From: Pseudomonas entomophila
GTDB lineage: Bacteria; Pseudomonadota; Gammaproteobacteria; Pseudomonadales; Pseudomonadaceae
Direction: 5' to 3'
Length of the DNA: 64,000 nucleotides
Assembly (NCBI RefSeq): GCF_018417595.1
Contig: NZ_CP070982.1
Coordinates: 4,143,001-4,207,000 of the forward strand
Shown: piece by piece, positions 63,832-64,000 of the stretch
How positions within the stretch are numbered: position 1 is the first letter of the stretch
How the letters are laid out: each line of letters starts with the position of its first letter
The notes under the pieces: model-generated
Databases searched by the model: none
What the model was told of the DNA's origin: nothing
The model's input: only the letters and a program-made list of their open reading frames with translations
Made by a program: the position numbers and the translations under genes

Positions 63832-64000
63832 TTAAAGTTGCGTGGTGGTACCGAGCATTGCGTAGCTCTGTTCCGACTTCATCTGTCTTGCGATCTGCGA
63901 GATCTTGCTGGCGTAGTTCGGGTCGGTGGCATAACCGGCCTTCTGCAGCTCTCGCACGAATTGTTCTGGTTTATCGGCAGCCTTCACCGCATCTTGATAG
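63832..64000 (-). CDS. flgJ: Peptidoglycan hydrolase FlgJ, C-terminal end (partial)
   Basis: The window holds only the last 55 codons, ending YASKISQIARQMKSEQSYAMLGTTTQL with TAA at 63834-63832. The sequence AGYATDPNYASKI is the end of the glucosaminidase domain that opens the cell wall for the rod. Cut by the right edge. Confidence 0.9.
   Translation of the reverse strand, partial: YQDAVKAADKPEQFVRELQKAGYATDPNYASKISQIARQMKSEQSYAMLGTTTQL

Overview
The window is a flagellar, chemotaxis and flagellin-glycosylation block from a Pseudomonas, most likely of the P. putida / P. entomophila group. The evidence is the FleQ/FleS/FleR/FleN/FlhF set, the gene order of the block, HptB-HsbR-HsbA lying between fliK and fliJ, and P. 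putida-type REP palindromes (core TGTAGGAGCGG). The flagellin is short (286 aa) and of P. syringae type. Almost everything is on the minus strand, so transcription runs from right to left. No tRNA, rRNA, CRISPR array, insertion sequence or prophage gene was seen.

Layout, left to right. (1) 1-1.6 kb, plus strand: a second FliK-like protein followed by a short FlhB C-terminal homologue that lacks the autocleavage site. (2) 1.7-4.45 kb, plus strand: a lone 915-aa protein joining a DUF6543/dermonecrotic-toxin-like region to a TcdA/TcdB-type (GT44-like) glycosyltransferase domain. Its start codon lies inside a nearly perfect 19-bp inverted repeat. (3) 4.5-13.5 kb, minus: cheY-cheZ-cheA-cheB-motC-motD-parC-parP-cheW-DUF2802. 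(4) 13.6-18.7 kb: flhA-flhF-fleN-fliA. (5) 19-26 kb: fliK, then fliLMNOPQR-flhB. (6) 26-28.5 kb: hptB, hsbR and hsbA. (7) 28.6-34.5 kb: fliEFGHIJ. (8) 34.6-38.9 kb: fleQ and fleSR. (9) 39-42.7 kb: fliC-flaG-fliD-fliS-fliT. (10) 42.9-60 kb: glycosylation island with a KAS III enzyme, three methyltransferases, a WecE-like sugar aminotransferase, an FAD oxidoreductase, a WbqC protein and three very large modular glycosyltransferases. (11) 60.2-64 kb: flgL, flgK and the 3' end of flgJ.

Control can be read directly from the sequence. Sigma-54 (-24/-12) promoters are visible before flhA, fliL, fliK, fliE, fleS, probably fliH, and on the plus strand before the divergent methyltransferase at 44.2 kb. 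Sigma-28 promoters with the right 11-bp spacer precede fliC and fliS. REP palindromes mark four internal gene junctions (flhB|flhA, fliK|fliL, fliG|fliH, fliJ|hsbA); at the first three a sigma-54 promoter, clear at two and probable at fliH, follows the repeat.

Together the genes build and number the polar flagellum (FlhF/FleN), export its parts (FlhAB, FliHIJ, FliOPQR), assemble rod, ring, hook junction and filament, power and steer it (MotCD, Che proteins, ParC/ParP), time gene expression (FleQ, FleSR, FliA, HptB/HsbR/HsbA) and probably decorate the filament with an O-methylated amino sugar. The parts least explained by the known flagellar plan are the toxin-like glycosyltransferase at the left and the island between fliC and flgL.
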